This document shows positions 11,671 to 22,469 of a stretch of 64,000 nucleotides of DNA, piece after piece. The stretch spans positions 89,976,501-90,040,500 of the forward strand of contig CM059585.1 of NCBI GenBank assembly GCA_030407085.1. Direction: 5' to 3'. The notes under the pieces were generated by a model that did no database searches, was not told the origin of the DNA, and saw nothing but the letters and a program-made list of their open reading frames with translations. Numbering within the stretch: position 1 is the stretch's first letter; every line of letters starts with the position of its first letter. The translations under genes were made by a program, and so were the position numbers. Source of the DNA: Trichopria drosophilae (Eukaryota > Arthropoda > Insecta > Hymenoptera > Diapriidae).

Positions 11671-12224
11671 TAGTTTAGATAGTTCAATAAAATATAGTTT
11701 TAAACAATGTGGAAAATGTTAGTTACATTTAATATTCTATGAATATTTCGAATCCGACTCAAGCGCACAAATTTCACAGATGAATATACCGATTACTTTA
11801 GAATTACCAAACCATCCGGAGCGCATACAATGAACTCTGTCGAGAAATTAACTATGAAGGTTCAACACGATTGAGTTTTTTCTTTTTCCGGCACGTTATC
11901 GCCACTGATTCTTGAAAAGGATGATTTAAACTCACTAACCTGAACTAAGGCTATTTTAGCTCAAAAGATATTCTACTTCTCATGGTGCTCCAATAACCTT
12001 TTTAACTTCAATAGAATCCACCACCGTTATAAATTTCTGTAATTTTAAATGTTATTCTAAAAATACCGTTAGTAAACATAAATAAAATAGATTCAAGGCA
12101 TGTTCTAAAGTATTTATTCAAATTCTCGACTATTTCATTCCGTAGATTCTTCAACTCCGTTAGCAAATACCTAAGATCTTCTTTCAAACAATCAACAACT
12201 AGTTGGCACATCCACAACTCGAGC

Positions 12225-12560
12225 AAGGACATTACGAAGGTCACGTCGGGCAAGGTCATTGAACTTGACCGGGAATGTATCGGATGGGTTGAAAAAAGTT
12301 AGAAAAAATATGCAAGGTCCCGGACAAACAGTTAAGGTGTTCCAATTAAATGGACCCGGAACGTGAACTTCAATTTCTCGGTATGGGAATGCCCATTTAC
12401 GATATATCCGATATTTAATGAGTCGCGCATCTTGAATAGCACTGCGACGAGAGCTATTTCGCCGTTTCTCCCACGTTCCGGGTTCCCGAGATTTATCTCA
12501 TGCGACTTAGGATATGCGGCTTTCCAAGTACCCGATCTAAGCTAACCTTCGAAAATGACT
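12225..12560. promoter_or_regulatory. GC-richer unique block with nuclear-receptor-like half sites
   Basis: A GC-richer patch that starts with CAAGGTCATTGAACTTGACC (12253-12272), an inverted pair of AAGGTCA-type half sites, and continues with CCCACGTTCCGGGTTCCCGAG. The one 60-codon frame (12363-12545) is unconvincing. I read it as a candidate enhancer, inferred from motif and composition only. Confidence 0.3.
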
Positions 12561-13270
12561 CATTCATACAGATGCAGTAAATGATTCCAGAAAAGAAAAG
12601 TCGTAATTACCTCGAACCTCTACCACAATCGGAGGCTCACGTGACAACTATTCCCTTACACTCGAGTAACATCAATGAGAACTTACATTATGATTTAACT
12701 TTTTCTAATGTCTTATTCATTCAAGTTAGGCATGCTAACTAATATTTTTCTGTTGAATTCGTACTTCCAGTATTGGAGCATGTGAATGTTCATGAGGAAT
12801 CTACGATTCCATGTACGACATCGTGCTTTACTTATATGGACGTACAAGTAAATAAATTAATTCGAAACTCAGTAACTGGATCTAGTAGGTCAATGGTAAT
12901 AAATATGCACGTCAATAGTAATTATCTTCATTAAGTGGTTTGAGAGTCATTAAAGTATTTTTATCATCCAAAACGGAATGTATCAATTGCATGAAATACA
13001 AAAAAATACAGCAGTGCAGTTGCAAAAACATGTAGTTAATAATAACTACTCTTTTTCACTGAAGATAAACCAGTTACACGTTTATATTTTCCTAGTGTAT
13101 AAATTTAGAACAGTACCAGTTTAAAATATGTTTGTACATGTCATTCTTGGAAGTAGCGTCCATTTGTATTAATTCTAAGAACTTCCTATATTTTTATAAA
13201 CTTCCATTTATAAAACCCCATGATCGTTGTTAATCTTTATCAAATATAATGACACATTAAGAATTAATCA
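12561..13270. other. AT-rich stretch, nothing recognised
   Basis: No open frame, repeat or transposon end that I can support. Confidence 0.4.
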
Positions 13271-13278
13271 TGTATAAA

Positions 13279-13650
13279 TTAATTTAAAAAGTATAAAAAT
13301 TGAAAAATTGTTTCATTCATTAGAAGTATCTTTACAAATTGCATTTTTGACACATAAAAACGTCGCAAAATTTTAGCGATTATCGCGTTAACTTCATCAC
13401 TATTTAATTTTGATCTCATCCCACGCACTGTAATCGACCTTCGATAAGAGTGACCTTGAGACGTATTTTCTAGAAATGCTTCGTAAATTCTTGAGAGCAG
13501 ATCGAATTGCGAGTTATTCCAGTTTTTACTGGGCAGTCTTCCCTTTTCATGCGAATCTGGTCCGGTCATTTGCACTTGTCGTCCGGATCGCGGAGCGTGA
13601 CAGCGACTTTGCGAGGTCGACCGGAGACGACACGTTCGTAATGAATTGAA
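13279..13650 (-). other. Unrecognised 98-codon open frame next to a CpG-rich patch
   Basis: A minus-strand frame starts at 13575 (M-Q-M-T-G-P-D-S-H-E-K) and runs to 13279. Immediately upstream (13560-13640) is a CpG-rich patch (TCGCGGAGCGTGACAGCGAC). The peptide is mixed in composition (SRIYEAFLENTSQGHSYRR, then a basic stretch) and resembles nothing I know. It could be a chance frame, a 5' exon or a decayed gene. Confidence 0.15.
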
Positions 13651-14030
13651 ATGTGCTTTGTAAAAAGGGCACCCTATGTCACGAACGAGGTTCTGAAAGA
13701 TGAAGATCGATGTTGTCCAGAAACAGCGATCCTAAAAACTTCTGTTTAGAGGCACTTTCAGTTAGGAAGGTTTTGTTACAACCCTGGTACCAAAATTAAT
13801 CCAGTTATTTCAGATACTATGTAGTTAGCAAACCTAAACTGATTAAAAACTGTGTACCTTTAAAACTGTTTACGTCCAAGGGAGCTGTTGACATTTTCGA
13901 CAATTTTGATCATGTGTGAAGTATATACTGAATGAGCACGTCAACAAAGCCTGGTCACAAATATGAAGATCTGAAAGCGCAGATCAAAACAGCTTTATAC
14001 GAAGAGTGGAATTTCATACATAACATTTAG

Positions 14031-14345
14031 GTGGATAATATAGATAATACAGATGTTGACGGAATGAATGATATAAGAAGTGGCAATGGACCAGAAGATA
14101 ACCTGAATAATAATTTGGACAATGATATGGAAGTTAGTGGCAATAATCGAGATAGAAATCATTTGAGGGCTAATGATCAAGGTAACGAAAATACAAATGA
14201 TATTAAAGATGATTTATTACAGTAATTCTGCTGATAGTGATGACAGTGTGACTGAAATTGGTGTGGACAGGAATAACAGTATTATTGAAAGTGATGGTGA
14301 TAGAAATGATATTGCTGATAATAGAAGTAGCAGTAAAAGCGAAAT
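14031..14345 (+). pseudogene. Acidic Asp/Asn-rich low-complexity ORF, frameshifted
   Basis: The first frame (14031-14225) encodes ~64 residues dominated by Asp, Asn, Gly and Arg (for example GPEDNLNNNLDNDMEVSGN). After a frameshift near 14220 the same style continues (SADSDDSVTEIG..., ESDGDRNDIADNRSSSK) until about 14378. The DNA is a degenerate GAT/AAT-rich imperfect repeat, with the word NNRDRN/GDRND recurring. It could be a decayed exon or simply a GATAAT-type low-complexity expansion. The frameshift argues against a working gene. Confidence 0.25.
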
Positions 14346-14433
14346 TATTCGTATATTGCACAGACAAACAAAAAAGTGAGAAATCGAAATGGCCGGATCT
14401 TAGTACGTGGATATATTTTGTATCTCTATATCC

Positions 14434-14850
14434 AAATCCGGTGTCCGTTTGTCCTCATCAGGTATAGGTCAAAAGCAATTGAAGGTCAAATTTAGACATT
14501 CGATTTAGTATCGAATTAAACCACTATATGTATACGTTTGTATTCGACCTTTAACTACTAACTTGACTGAGATCCGCCATGGCCAATCAGACAACGAATT
14601 CAGAATCAGCGATTCCACAAACATATAAATACAGTGGTTTAATTCGATTTTCTACATTTGACCTTCAGTTGTCTTTAAGCTAGACCTGATGAAGTGAAAC
14701 GAACACCGGATTCAGATTCAGCTACTCCAAAAACGTATAAATATTATGATTTAGTTTGCTATTAAATTGATTCTCTACAATTGATGTTTAATTATCCTGG
14801 ACTATGACTTGAGATCAAACGGATACCGGATTAAAATTCAGCAATAAAAA
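14434..14850. repeat. Inverted-repeat module with a partial third copy
   Basis: AAATCCGGTGTCCGTTTG...CATCAGGTATAGG (14434-14468) is inverted against CTAGACCTGATGAAGTGAAA...CACCGGATTC (~14682-14713). Inside these, GAAGGTCAAAT...CGAATTAAACCACT (~14479-14525) is inverted against AGTGGTTTAATTCG...TTTGACCTTC (~14633-14666). A third degraded copy follows (GGATACCGGATTAAAATTCAGC, ~14820). Arms total ~110 bases. It behaves as a fold-back MITE remnant. Confidence 0.6.
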
Positions 14851-14859
14851 CTACATGGA

Positions 14860-15195
14860 GGTACTATTTGGTAGTCTTTTGGGTTCCAACTTCGACAAAT
14901 ATTGAAAGAAGAAATTGACTACCTGGTAAAAATACTGTCCACTTTTATTGAATACATTTCAAATATGAGGTTTCATTCCAACGTTCTTATTTAAGAGCTA
15001 ATTTCATTAACATTTTTAATTTCCTAGAATTATATATTCCATTTTTTTTAATTTTATCCTTACAATTCATGAATATTTAATTAGTTAATTTATTTTCGTT
15101 TTCTTTACCATTGTTTATAATGATGTAGATAACAATTATTATGAATAGAGGTATATCTCAAAATAACAGTATTGAAGTATGATGTAACTTGTGGG
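14860..15195. other. AT-rich stretch, nothing recognised
   Basis: No feature is supported; AT-rich unique-looking sequence leading to the promoter look-alike at 15196. Confidence 0.4.
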
Positions 15196-15226
15196 TATAT
15201 AAAGTAAATGTCACGCTAGTTCATTT
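15196..15226 (+). promoter_or_regulatory. TATATAAAG plus TCATTT initiator, core promoter candidate
   Basis: TATATAAAG at 15196-15204 is followed by TCATTT at 15221-15226, an exact match to the arthropod initiator TCAKTY. The spacing is ~25-27 bases, slightly short of the usual ~30. The downstream leader reaches a TTTTTGACAG word at 15248-15257 and an ATG at 15277 that is closed after four codons. A spliced or non-coding transcript is possible; no product is identifiable. Confidence 0.3.
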
Positions 15227-15259
15227 CTTCATTTGAACTACACATTGTTTTTGACAGAA

Positions 15260-16990
15260 ATTCAGATCACAAAAATATGAATTGTTTGTGAAAACAAACA
15301 AAATTAGAATAATTCAGATCGCATAGAAAGGATATTTTCAAGATTAATATTTCATAAGAAGTCATTTCTTAAGAGCTTGTTTTTAGACTATTAAAACTTA
15401 GACTCTTCAAGAAATATTGATGAAGATATTTTTAGAAAAAGTCTGGAAAACCTCATCAAGAGAGAGGTATAACATTTTGCGGAATGTCAATATACTATGC
15501 GGTAACTAGATTTTAATCAGTGTCTGAGTTTTTAAACTTTCTAGTTGTTGCATAATAATAAATAAATTCACATTTTCCGTAAATTTGTCTAAAAATATTG
15601 TCTAATAACTGCTTAGTACAATTATTAAAGAAAAACATAAGTTTCTGGTGTAATTACAAATTAACAAGGTTATGTGCAATATAAATGCCTAACTTTGAAA
15701 CCTCGTAAGTGATTGGAAACGATGTGGGTAACGAGTGTACTTCATTCAGGAAGGTAATAATGAAGAGGTTATATTTACCGCCCAGTCGGCGATGCGCAGG
15801 CATTACTTATGCCTGTAACAAACACAGTGAATTTTAGCCATGTCACTAAATAAGCACTCATTGCATATTTGTTCGAAGTTTACGTAAAGAGTCAGATTCG
15901 TGCAATTAAAAAAAAATATAACATTATACTGTACAGTACATCACTTATAAGATTTTAACTTGACTTTTGTTGTCTATAATTTGATCAAAAGATTGTTTAT
16001 TTCCCGAAACCACCTAGGCGACAAATATTTGTGGTATTTCATTAGTCTCAAAAGTATAAATTTGAATAGAATTACAATAAATTCAAGATTATTAAAAATA
16101 CCTGTATATTTCATATGCACTACAAGAGCTCGCAGTAAAAAAGGTTACACAGGCATAAACTATTTCGTCTAGAATGCACTAAAATTCATGTACAAAATTG
16201 AAACCGGATGTAATCCAAATATTTTTTCAATTTTTGTTAACACCAGAAGCTAGCAGCTTCATGGATTTGCTCATATCTCTGAAATATCGAGAAATTTACC
16301 GCCATTAGCCAGTTTCCTAGGTAATTCCGAAAATCCTTGGTTGACACTCTCTTTGTCTTCGTTCGTTTTATTGGTAAGTAAACAAACCGCCCTAGTATAA
16401 AGCGAAATCGGCCGCACAAAATAGGAACTAGCAGTAAATCGTCACGCCATCTGGAACGTTTGAAGACTTTAACAAAAGAAACTAATATCTGTATCGTAAT
16501 AATAAAAGTAAATGGTTCAAATTAGAGTGTCGGTCTGAAAATGGCAGATTTTATTCACCATATTCACGTCGGAGATACTCCATAAGTGAGACGATGTAAA
16601 TATGACAGCCATTTGTACAGCAAATCTTTTTTTATATTTACTTGTCCTCTGTAACTTGGCATTCAATTGTTTTAAAAAACGTAAGAACTTATAAAACATT
16701 TGAATTCGTGAAAATTATTACTATCTTACAAAGAACGTTCTCCGTCAAATGAAAAGAACCTTGAAAATCAATTACACCAATGGTAATAAACAAACCAACA
16801 TTAATTAAATGGAAAATTAATAACTATGAACATGTTTTTCAGTCAACCGTACCTATAGCAACGCATAAATTCGATAAGTCACAAATAACCTTGTTAAATG
16901 GTATCGTCGCTTCAACTTTTCTTTTAACAATGCTTTTTTTAGGTGTTCGCTTATGGGTCTGTAGAGCGCAAATGCTGGGGTGATGCGAAA
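15260..16990. other. AT-rich stretch, nothing recognised
   Basis: Open frames at 15960-16172, 16237-16419, 16517-16699 and 16780-16983 are short, on different strands and without domains. I see no repeats of note. Confidence 0.4.
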
Positions 16991-16999
16991 GTCATTTTG

Positions 17000-17430
17000 C
17001 GTTTCCCGAGTAATTGCTAATTAAACAGCGACCACGGTTCGGCAATCACGGTCAGCAGCAAGAAATGTCGATATACCGATCGAAAGGCAGCTGCTCATCA
17101 TGTCAATCGCGACTCGTTATGGCAACCCGATCTTCTGTAGGCCTTATACCGATTACCGTTGCCAATCGACGTTTCCAAGTAATCGATGGAGATACGTTTT
17201 ACTGCTAAAGAAATTGCAGAGGGCGTTTTCGAAAAAGCCGACCACAACATCCAATCGTTTCTTTCGTCTTAAAACGGTTCTTCGTATATGCGTTGTTTTG
17301 TTAAATTCAATTTTGATGAATGCCTGACTAATTAATGTTGATATTTATTACTACATTAGATTAATTACCTTCGACAATAATAAAAGCCTGTTGCACGTAA
17401 TGATAATGCAGGTAACATCTTTCGCAAATA
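17000..17430. promoter_or_regulatory. GC-richer unique block with homeodomain-type TAATTA sites
   Basis: Bases ~17020-17290 are GC-richer (GACCACGGTTCGGCAATCAC, GCTGCTCATCATGTC) and are followed by clustered TAATTAATG and GATTAATTACC words (17327-17369). The composition contrast plus clustered homeodomain cores suits an enhancer. The two overlapping open frames (64 and 75 codons) have no recognisable content. Confidence 0.3.
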
Positions 17431-17439
17431 GCATTCCAG

Positions 17440-18320
17440 GAGTTGCAAAAATTTAGGTTCAGTTAAGGTGATTCTATTGCTTCGTAAAAAAAAAATAAAA
17501 AAAATAAAAAAAACTACATATTTTGTGAATAATAATACAGCCCAACAAAATTTTGTTGCCCTATAAGTAAGTCGATTCTGATAGGATTTTTGTTCCAGAA
17601 TCCAAATAACTATGACCTATAAAATATCTAAATGACTCTAATTTTTAAGAGATTGTAGGTCAAAGTGGCCAAAAATTCAATTTTAGGCATTTAGCAAAAT
17701 CCTGAAATTTTGAAAAATTAAAAAAATATTCCAAAAGTTCTGTAAAAATTCCACCTTATTCTTTGACTAATTCTAAAAACTTTGTATTCCGGATCATTTT
17801 TTTCCAAGAATCTGTTATTTTCAAATAAAAAACTCCTGAACTTTTCGATGATGAATTCAAAAAGAATCCAAAAATTTGTCGATATGGTACCACTTCTTAT
17901 AAGTTCTATTGAGAAGTATATCTAGTGGTTATTTTCAAACTGCAAAATATTGTATAATTTATTAAATACATTCATTTTTCATTCATTTTTTATTATTAAG
18001 AAAAATATCTACAGTGAAGTTTATTTGTAAAGTTATTTTGTTTTTAACTAGTTAGATTGTTGTTGACACATCTGCTACTAGTTTTTTTGTTCATTTAATA
18101 GCCAAATACATAAGCTAAGATGATTACAAAATTATTTTAATAACATTTTCCCTGATATCATTTTCGTGTACAGCATTATAATATATTTTTAAATATATGA
18201 CTAATCATTTACAATAATTTTCCGTAGTATCTATTTTAAAACTAACATTTAAAAAGTCAACAAATTACATTCACTTTATCCCAGATATTGAATTAAATCT
18301 TGCTTATATAATTATATAAT
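17440..18320. other. AT-rich repeat-like stretch
   Basis: Includes AAAAAAAATAAAAAAAATAA near 17487 and a patch (17530-17900) full of CCAAAAATTC, AAAATCCTG and related words typical of decayed repeats. No complete element could be delimited. Confidence 0.3.
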
Positions 18321-18332
18321 TTTTATATAATT

Positions 18333-18338
18333 TTTATT
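18333..18338 (-). terminator. Possible polyadenylation signal of the viral-like ORF
   Basis: AATAAA on the minus strand, ~200 bases downstream of the stop codon of the ORF at 18539-19375. In AT-rich DNA this hexamer is frequent, so the link is only positional. Confidence 0.2.
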
Positions 18339-18538
18339 TTAAATCTTTTTTAAAGAAAAATTCCAGGCAACTGTTAAAAAGGAATTGATTATTGATACTT
18401 TTCGACATGTAACAACAATGTAACATTTATCAAGCAATGTAACACCAATAGGCAATCCTTATTTCGAATTAAAAACAACACACTTTACACAGCACACATT
18501 TGCTTTGAATTATTTGTATAAAGGTTTATAGCGTTAGT

Positions 18539-19375
18539 CTATGTATTATAATGAATATTCAAAATGTCCAACCAATTATCAACATTAGTGAGGGGTGTAA
18601 GTTTCTCCAGATCACAACTGATGCCAGCATACTTCACCAAACTCCGGATATCCGCTTCTTTCGTCAAAATCGCCATCTCGAACCTTTTATACTGACGCTT
18701 TCGTAATTCTTCAGACACTGTAGTGGAATCCTGTTTGATTTTGGCCCACTTCAAAACGTCGTCCCAATTATCGGTGTCATTTTGAGATTTTTTGAATATT
18801 CTCGACTCCAGAAACGCGTAACAAACACTTCCTGCTTTAGAAAGCAACACTGTTGGGTCAGCTGCTTCATCACCACTTTTTGGCACCATGCTCAGAATTG
18901 ACATTGAAGTAAGAACTGCCGGAAATCCTAAAGCTCGAGCTTCTGCAAGCGTCGTTCTGGGTACGGATCTCTTGAAACCATTCTTATCCAATAATTCACA
19001 CGTTACGTAGGGAAAAGCAGCCGATAACCTGGGTAACGTAATTACATCAAAATTATTCTTTGCTCCTGGGTCGGCAATACGATATTTTGCAAACAATGAG
19101 AAAGCACGATCAGCATCGCGTTTGTTCATTTTTTTCAACATGGCGCTCGTGCTCGGCCCATTGCTGAGATACAGCGAAATCAATTCAAAAACATCTCGCA
19201 TTGCATTAGCTTTATTTCCAGAGGTGACGCAGAGTTTCAATTTTATTGTATTTGGATCGAAAACAGGATATTTTGCAATTTCCCGCAAACTATCAACAAA
19301 TCCTGGATGTCGTATCGATTCGAAACATTCGCCGAATATTTCATCCATAAGCTCTTCGTTTAATTTTGAATCCAT
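18539..19375 (-). CDS. Endogenous viral element: phenui-/tenuivirus-like nucleoprotein, intact ORF
   Basis: This is a 278-codon intronless frame, ATG at 19375-19373 (context GACGACATGG) and TAG at 18541-18539. The protein resembles the RNA-binding nucleoprotein of phenuivirus-like bunyaviruses (Tenui_N family), which coats genomic RNA. Supporting parts are a helical N-terminal arm (residues ~1-35); a middle core with TSGNKANAM (51-59), AFSLFAKYRIADPG (91-104) and VITLPRLSAAFPYVTCELL (111-129); the hydrophobic ALGFPAVLTSMS (148-159); and SVCYAFLESRIF (183-194) leading to a charged C-terminal region. Length is slightly above the usual ~230-260 residues, with the extra at the C-terminus. The frame has no stop or shift and is GC-richer than its flanks. 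No polymerase or glycoprotein frame lies nearby, so it is a single-gene integration embedded in host-like repeats, not a virus genome. It may be recent, or kept by selection as a host gene. The family call is by eye from motifs; the exact viral genus is unknown. Confidence 0.75.
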   Translation of the reverse strand: MDSKLNEELMDEIFGECFESIRHPGFVDSLREIAKYPVFDPNTIKLKLCVTSGNKANAMRDVFELISLYLSNGPSTSAMLKKMNKRDADRAFSLFAKYRIADPGAKNNFDVITLPRLSAAFPYVTCELLDKNGFKRSVPRTTLAEARALGFPAVLTSMSILSMVPKSGDEAADPTVLLSKAGSVCYAFLESRIFKKSQNDTDNWDDVLKWAKIKQDSTTVSEELRKRQYKRFEMAILTKEADIRSLVKYAGISCDLEKLTPLTNVDNWLDILNIHYNT

Positions 19376-19520
19376 GTCGTCACTTTTGCCGCGTTTACAC
19401 TACAGAAAACTATACTAATACCTAAAGTACACTATAAAACAGACGGAGAGCTTCGAACTTGAACAACAACTATCACGGAAACATTACGTGCGAGAGGTTA
19501 TGATCGTCCTTTGTTTTAGT
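19376..19520 (-). promoter_or_regulatory. Upstream region of the viral-like ORF
   Basis: Read on the minus strand, the 145 bases before the ATG include TTTTATAGTGTAC about 60-70 bases upstream and several in-frame-free A/T blocks. The TTTATAG word could serve as a weak TATA box. There is no splice acceptor of good quality near the ATG, which agrees with an intronless gene. I see no obvious viral terminal complementarity on either flank. Confidence 0.2.
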
Positions 19521-19529
19521 TCTTTGGCG

Positions 19530-21170
19530 TCGCGATTCGTGAACACTAAGCACAGCAGGCAACATGAAAAATCTACATGTACATACGTTATTCATATTTC
19601 TTTTTATTACCGAAATGCGATCTTTTTTTTAAATAAAATATCTTATATTAGAACTATTAATCTTCTCTTAGGCGATATTCGAGAATATTTTAACGATTTA
19701 TCTTCGGCTAAAAAAAGGTTATTGTCTACTATCTCTATTCGCTTAGTGCAAGACGCCGGGCACGCCGCCTGGTGGTGAATTTTGACAACTCGCATCTGCA
19801 ATTTGTATGGAGAGTGATATGAGAAAGTGAAATATTTAGTTTTTTTTTAATTTTCTGCGGGTTTTCAAAAGCATTAGTACTTTGAGTATATTGTTTGAAA
19901 TTCGGCCCAAATTTTGTCCATTTTTGTTTGGAATAAAATATTATACTTTTTTAATTCGAATCATTTTGAGTTTGACAAAACGAGGTTAAGGGGCTGAAAT
20001 GAATACGATAATCCGAACTGGGTTTGAATCAATCACAAACTCAATAAACTTTAATCCAGTAAGTATAGAAAAGGGAAACAATTTGGCTGTAGTATATGTA
20101 GTTCGTGTAGAAGAAGTATTTGGAATATGTACAAGCATAAATTAATTCCTTCCAGTGTAATTCGGAAAACTCTTCCACCGTACACAGTTACATTGGAAAT
20201 AAGAAAAATACCATGTTTATGTATTAACTAAAATATTAATAATGGAAAATTACAATAAATACATAAATATAATTATATTTCAGCTGAATAATGAATTGTA
20301 TACTATACAATTTCGAACTCGTTATTAGATTACCCATTTTTTCTCGCAGCGTATGTTTAGCCAGTTTTTGCTATCAGCGTGTCACTTATCAGTGAAAAAA
20401 CTACTGATACAATGAGATCAAATAAATACATCAAAAAAAGATAGTGTTTTCAATTAAATAACATGATTTTTTAAAAATAAATCTGTAGTAAATCAATACA
20501 TAATGGTCAGTTAACAAAAAAAAATTAACATTTAAAAAACAAAATAAAAAATGAATGGAACGATTTACAAAATATTTGCAAGTAACTGTTATTGTACAAC
20601 ATTAAATACGCAATTTTATATTTTTGTTGTCATCAAAAAATACAAATTTTTTTAAAATGATCCATATAATGCAAATTAAAATCAAATGTCAATTTTATTT
20701 AAAAATTTTCTATAAATTAGAGCAACATTTAATAATCAAAAACATTTCTGCCGCAATTAAAATTCATTAAGTTATTATTAAAGGCTTCTTTAAAAATAAG
20801 CTTATTACATATTTTGTTTATCATCCGAAAGACTATTAACAAACTTCAAAGTTCAATTTTATATTTCCATCATCCTGTATTTATCCATAGCCAATACTAG
20901 ACACTTCAAAGTTTACAAATGCAGATGAAAAGCATTGCAAATATAATGAAAAGAATTATGTACATATATATTTTCATTAAAACTAGATGCCTTCGACCCG
21001 GGTGCCAACAATTTTGGCTAAATTCGTATTGCAGTTTCCTGACGAAAGGCTGATGCTTCCGGGAATATTCCCATTTTAACACTGCCAGGAAAGAAGGCGG
21101 CAGAGGGTAGTTCTAGCACCGTTAGGTTCGAGTAGTTTCTATACATATATTGTAACAATATCTTGTTCCT
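19530..21170. other. AT-rich stretch; short GC-richer patch at ~20990-21130
   Basis: Mostly AT-rich filler without genes. Bases 20990-21130 (CCTTCGACCCGGGTGCC, AGGAAAGAAGGCGGCAGAGG) are more complex and may be a piece of an old repeat or exon, but every frame is short. Confidence 0.3.
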
Positions 21171-21176
21171 TAAATA

Positions 21177-21625
21177 GGGTGAATATGCCAATGAATGGAC
21201 GGTTAAGCATTTTTCACACTTTGATCGATTCTAACTTTTATGAAAATTTAATTATGATACCACCATTAGAATCGTTAGACTCTGCTCTTTATGACCGTGT
21301 AGTTCAACCTTTGATTTTATTTAATTATTAACCTCGTCTTCATACGTTTGTAAAAAAATCCGCTAAACCCGAATAAATAGACGGGTTAAATCAAATGGGA
21401 CGTTTTCAGTACCAGTTTTGGATGGCTTTAAAACTTTGCTTTGATTTTACAAAATAATAAACACTGGAAGAAGATCAATAGTACTGTAAATATTGTTTTG
21501 AATGTTCAAAGAATATAAAAATATGTATTTTGTTGCATGTTGTGCATCATACATTCATAAGAAATAGAAATATGTAGAAAATCTTCCATTCATTGGTAGT
21601 CGTCCATTCATTGGCATATTCACCC
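21177..21625. mobile_element. 449-bp MITE with 25-bp terminal inverted repeats
   Basis: GGGTGAATATGCCAATGAAT (21177) is matched in inverse by ATTCATTGGCATATTCACCC (21606-21625); the match extends to ~25 bases including GGACG. A second CCATTCATTGG word lies just inside the right end (21585-21595). It has no ORF and the target duplication is unclear. It is non-autonomous and its superfamily is not assigned. Confidence 0.75.
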
Positions 21626-21639
21626 CATATTAAAATTGA

Positions 21640-22240
21640 AAATGAGCATTTTCAAAACTTCGACCCCGACCGCAGGTCAGCCGAAGCACTGATAAATGAG
21701 CACGTCTTGTTCACACTGATGCTTAAAAAAACGCGGTTTAGTCGAGTTTTTGACAGGTCGGGTTGCAGGAAATAAATTTTTTTATATGTGGGATACTTCG
21801 GTTTCCGTTTTTTACGGCATTATCGTTGATTTTACGAAGAAATGAATCAAACCTTTTTTGTAGAGAATTCGATGTTCTATATTTTTTGTTTGAAACATTT
21901 TTTGTAAGATTTGTATTTTTTGTTAAAAAATGGAAAAAACGTGTTTTTTGAGCGTTTTTTGTTATACCTCCGCATAATCTAGTATGCATTGTCTCCAAAA
22001 ACTAATCAGATCTAAGTTTGACCAAGAGAAACCCAAAACCGTTTGTACTTTTTAAATTCGTCCTGCCAGTCGCGAGATATCGCGTATACAAAATATTGCC
22101 CACGGACGGATGGACGGACGGACGGACGGACGTATAACCTAACGGACACCAATTTTTTTATTGTTGCTTTGGGTTCCTTAGGGCCTGAAACGTCGACATT
22201 TGATGAAAAGCTATACGGTAATTTTTTGGCGGGAACTGAC
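21640..22240. repeat. Repeat-like region containing a (GGAC)n microsatellite
   Basis: This block joins several words typical of dispersed repeats (ACTTCGACCCCGACCGC, TTTTTTACGGC, CCAGTCGCGAGATATCGCG) to a GGAC microsatellite at 22104-22132 and a unique-looking GGGCCTGAAACGTCGAC segment. Open frames here (21738-21998 minus, 22043-22447 plus) read through low complexity and show no domain. Confidence 0.4.
22104..22132 (+). repeat. (GGAC)n tetranucleotide microsatellite
   Basis: About seven units of GGAC with one GGAT variant. Confidence 0.9.
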
Positions 22241-22245
22241 CAAAT

Positions 22246-22461
22246 TCAATACTTCGCCAGACCTATGGTCTGGGTCGAAGTAACATATTGCATTATTACA
22301 GCAAATTCACTAAAATCTTGTGTCAGGATCTCTGCAGCGATATTAAATACCGCCAGCGTCGTCTTCATTCCTTTTATATCTCGGATCATCTCCGATAAGT
22401 TGACAATTAGTTCAGTTATCATACGATGCAGTTCAAATGAAACGTAATTAAATTGCCACAT
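22246..22461 (-). CDS. Unrecognised 71-codon coding-like fragment
   Basis: The minus-strand frame begins MWQFNYVSFELHRMI and continues with an amphipathic, mixed composition (ELIVNLSEMIRDIKG, AAEILTQDFSEFAVIM) unlike the Lys/Asn/Phe noise elsewhere; its codons use G and C at third positions. The end overlaps a palindrome, CAGACCTATGGTCTG (22258-22272). It could be a decayed exon of a host gene or transposon, with or without an intron downstream. I cannot name a family. Confidence 0.2.
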   Translation of the reverse strand: MWQFNYVSFELHRMITELIVNLSEMIRDIKGMKTTLAVFNIAAEILTQDFSEFAVIMQYVTSTQTIGLAKY

Positions 22462-22469
22462 AAGTTAGT

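Noticed and set aside
13279..13575. Calling the 98-codon minus-strand frame a gene
   Set aside because: There is no recognisable domain, and the tail is Phe/Leu/Met-rich as in AT noise; kept only as a low-confidence note.
19122..19418. 98-codon plus-strand open frame
   Set aside because: It is a shadow on the opposite strand of the viral nucleoprotein-like ORF.
22043..22447. 134-codon plus-strand open frame spanning the GGAC repeat
   Set aside because: It reads through the microsatellite as Thr-Asp-Gly-Arg repeats and has no conserved content; the opposite-strand frame is the better candidate.
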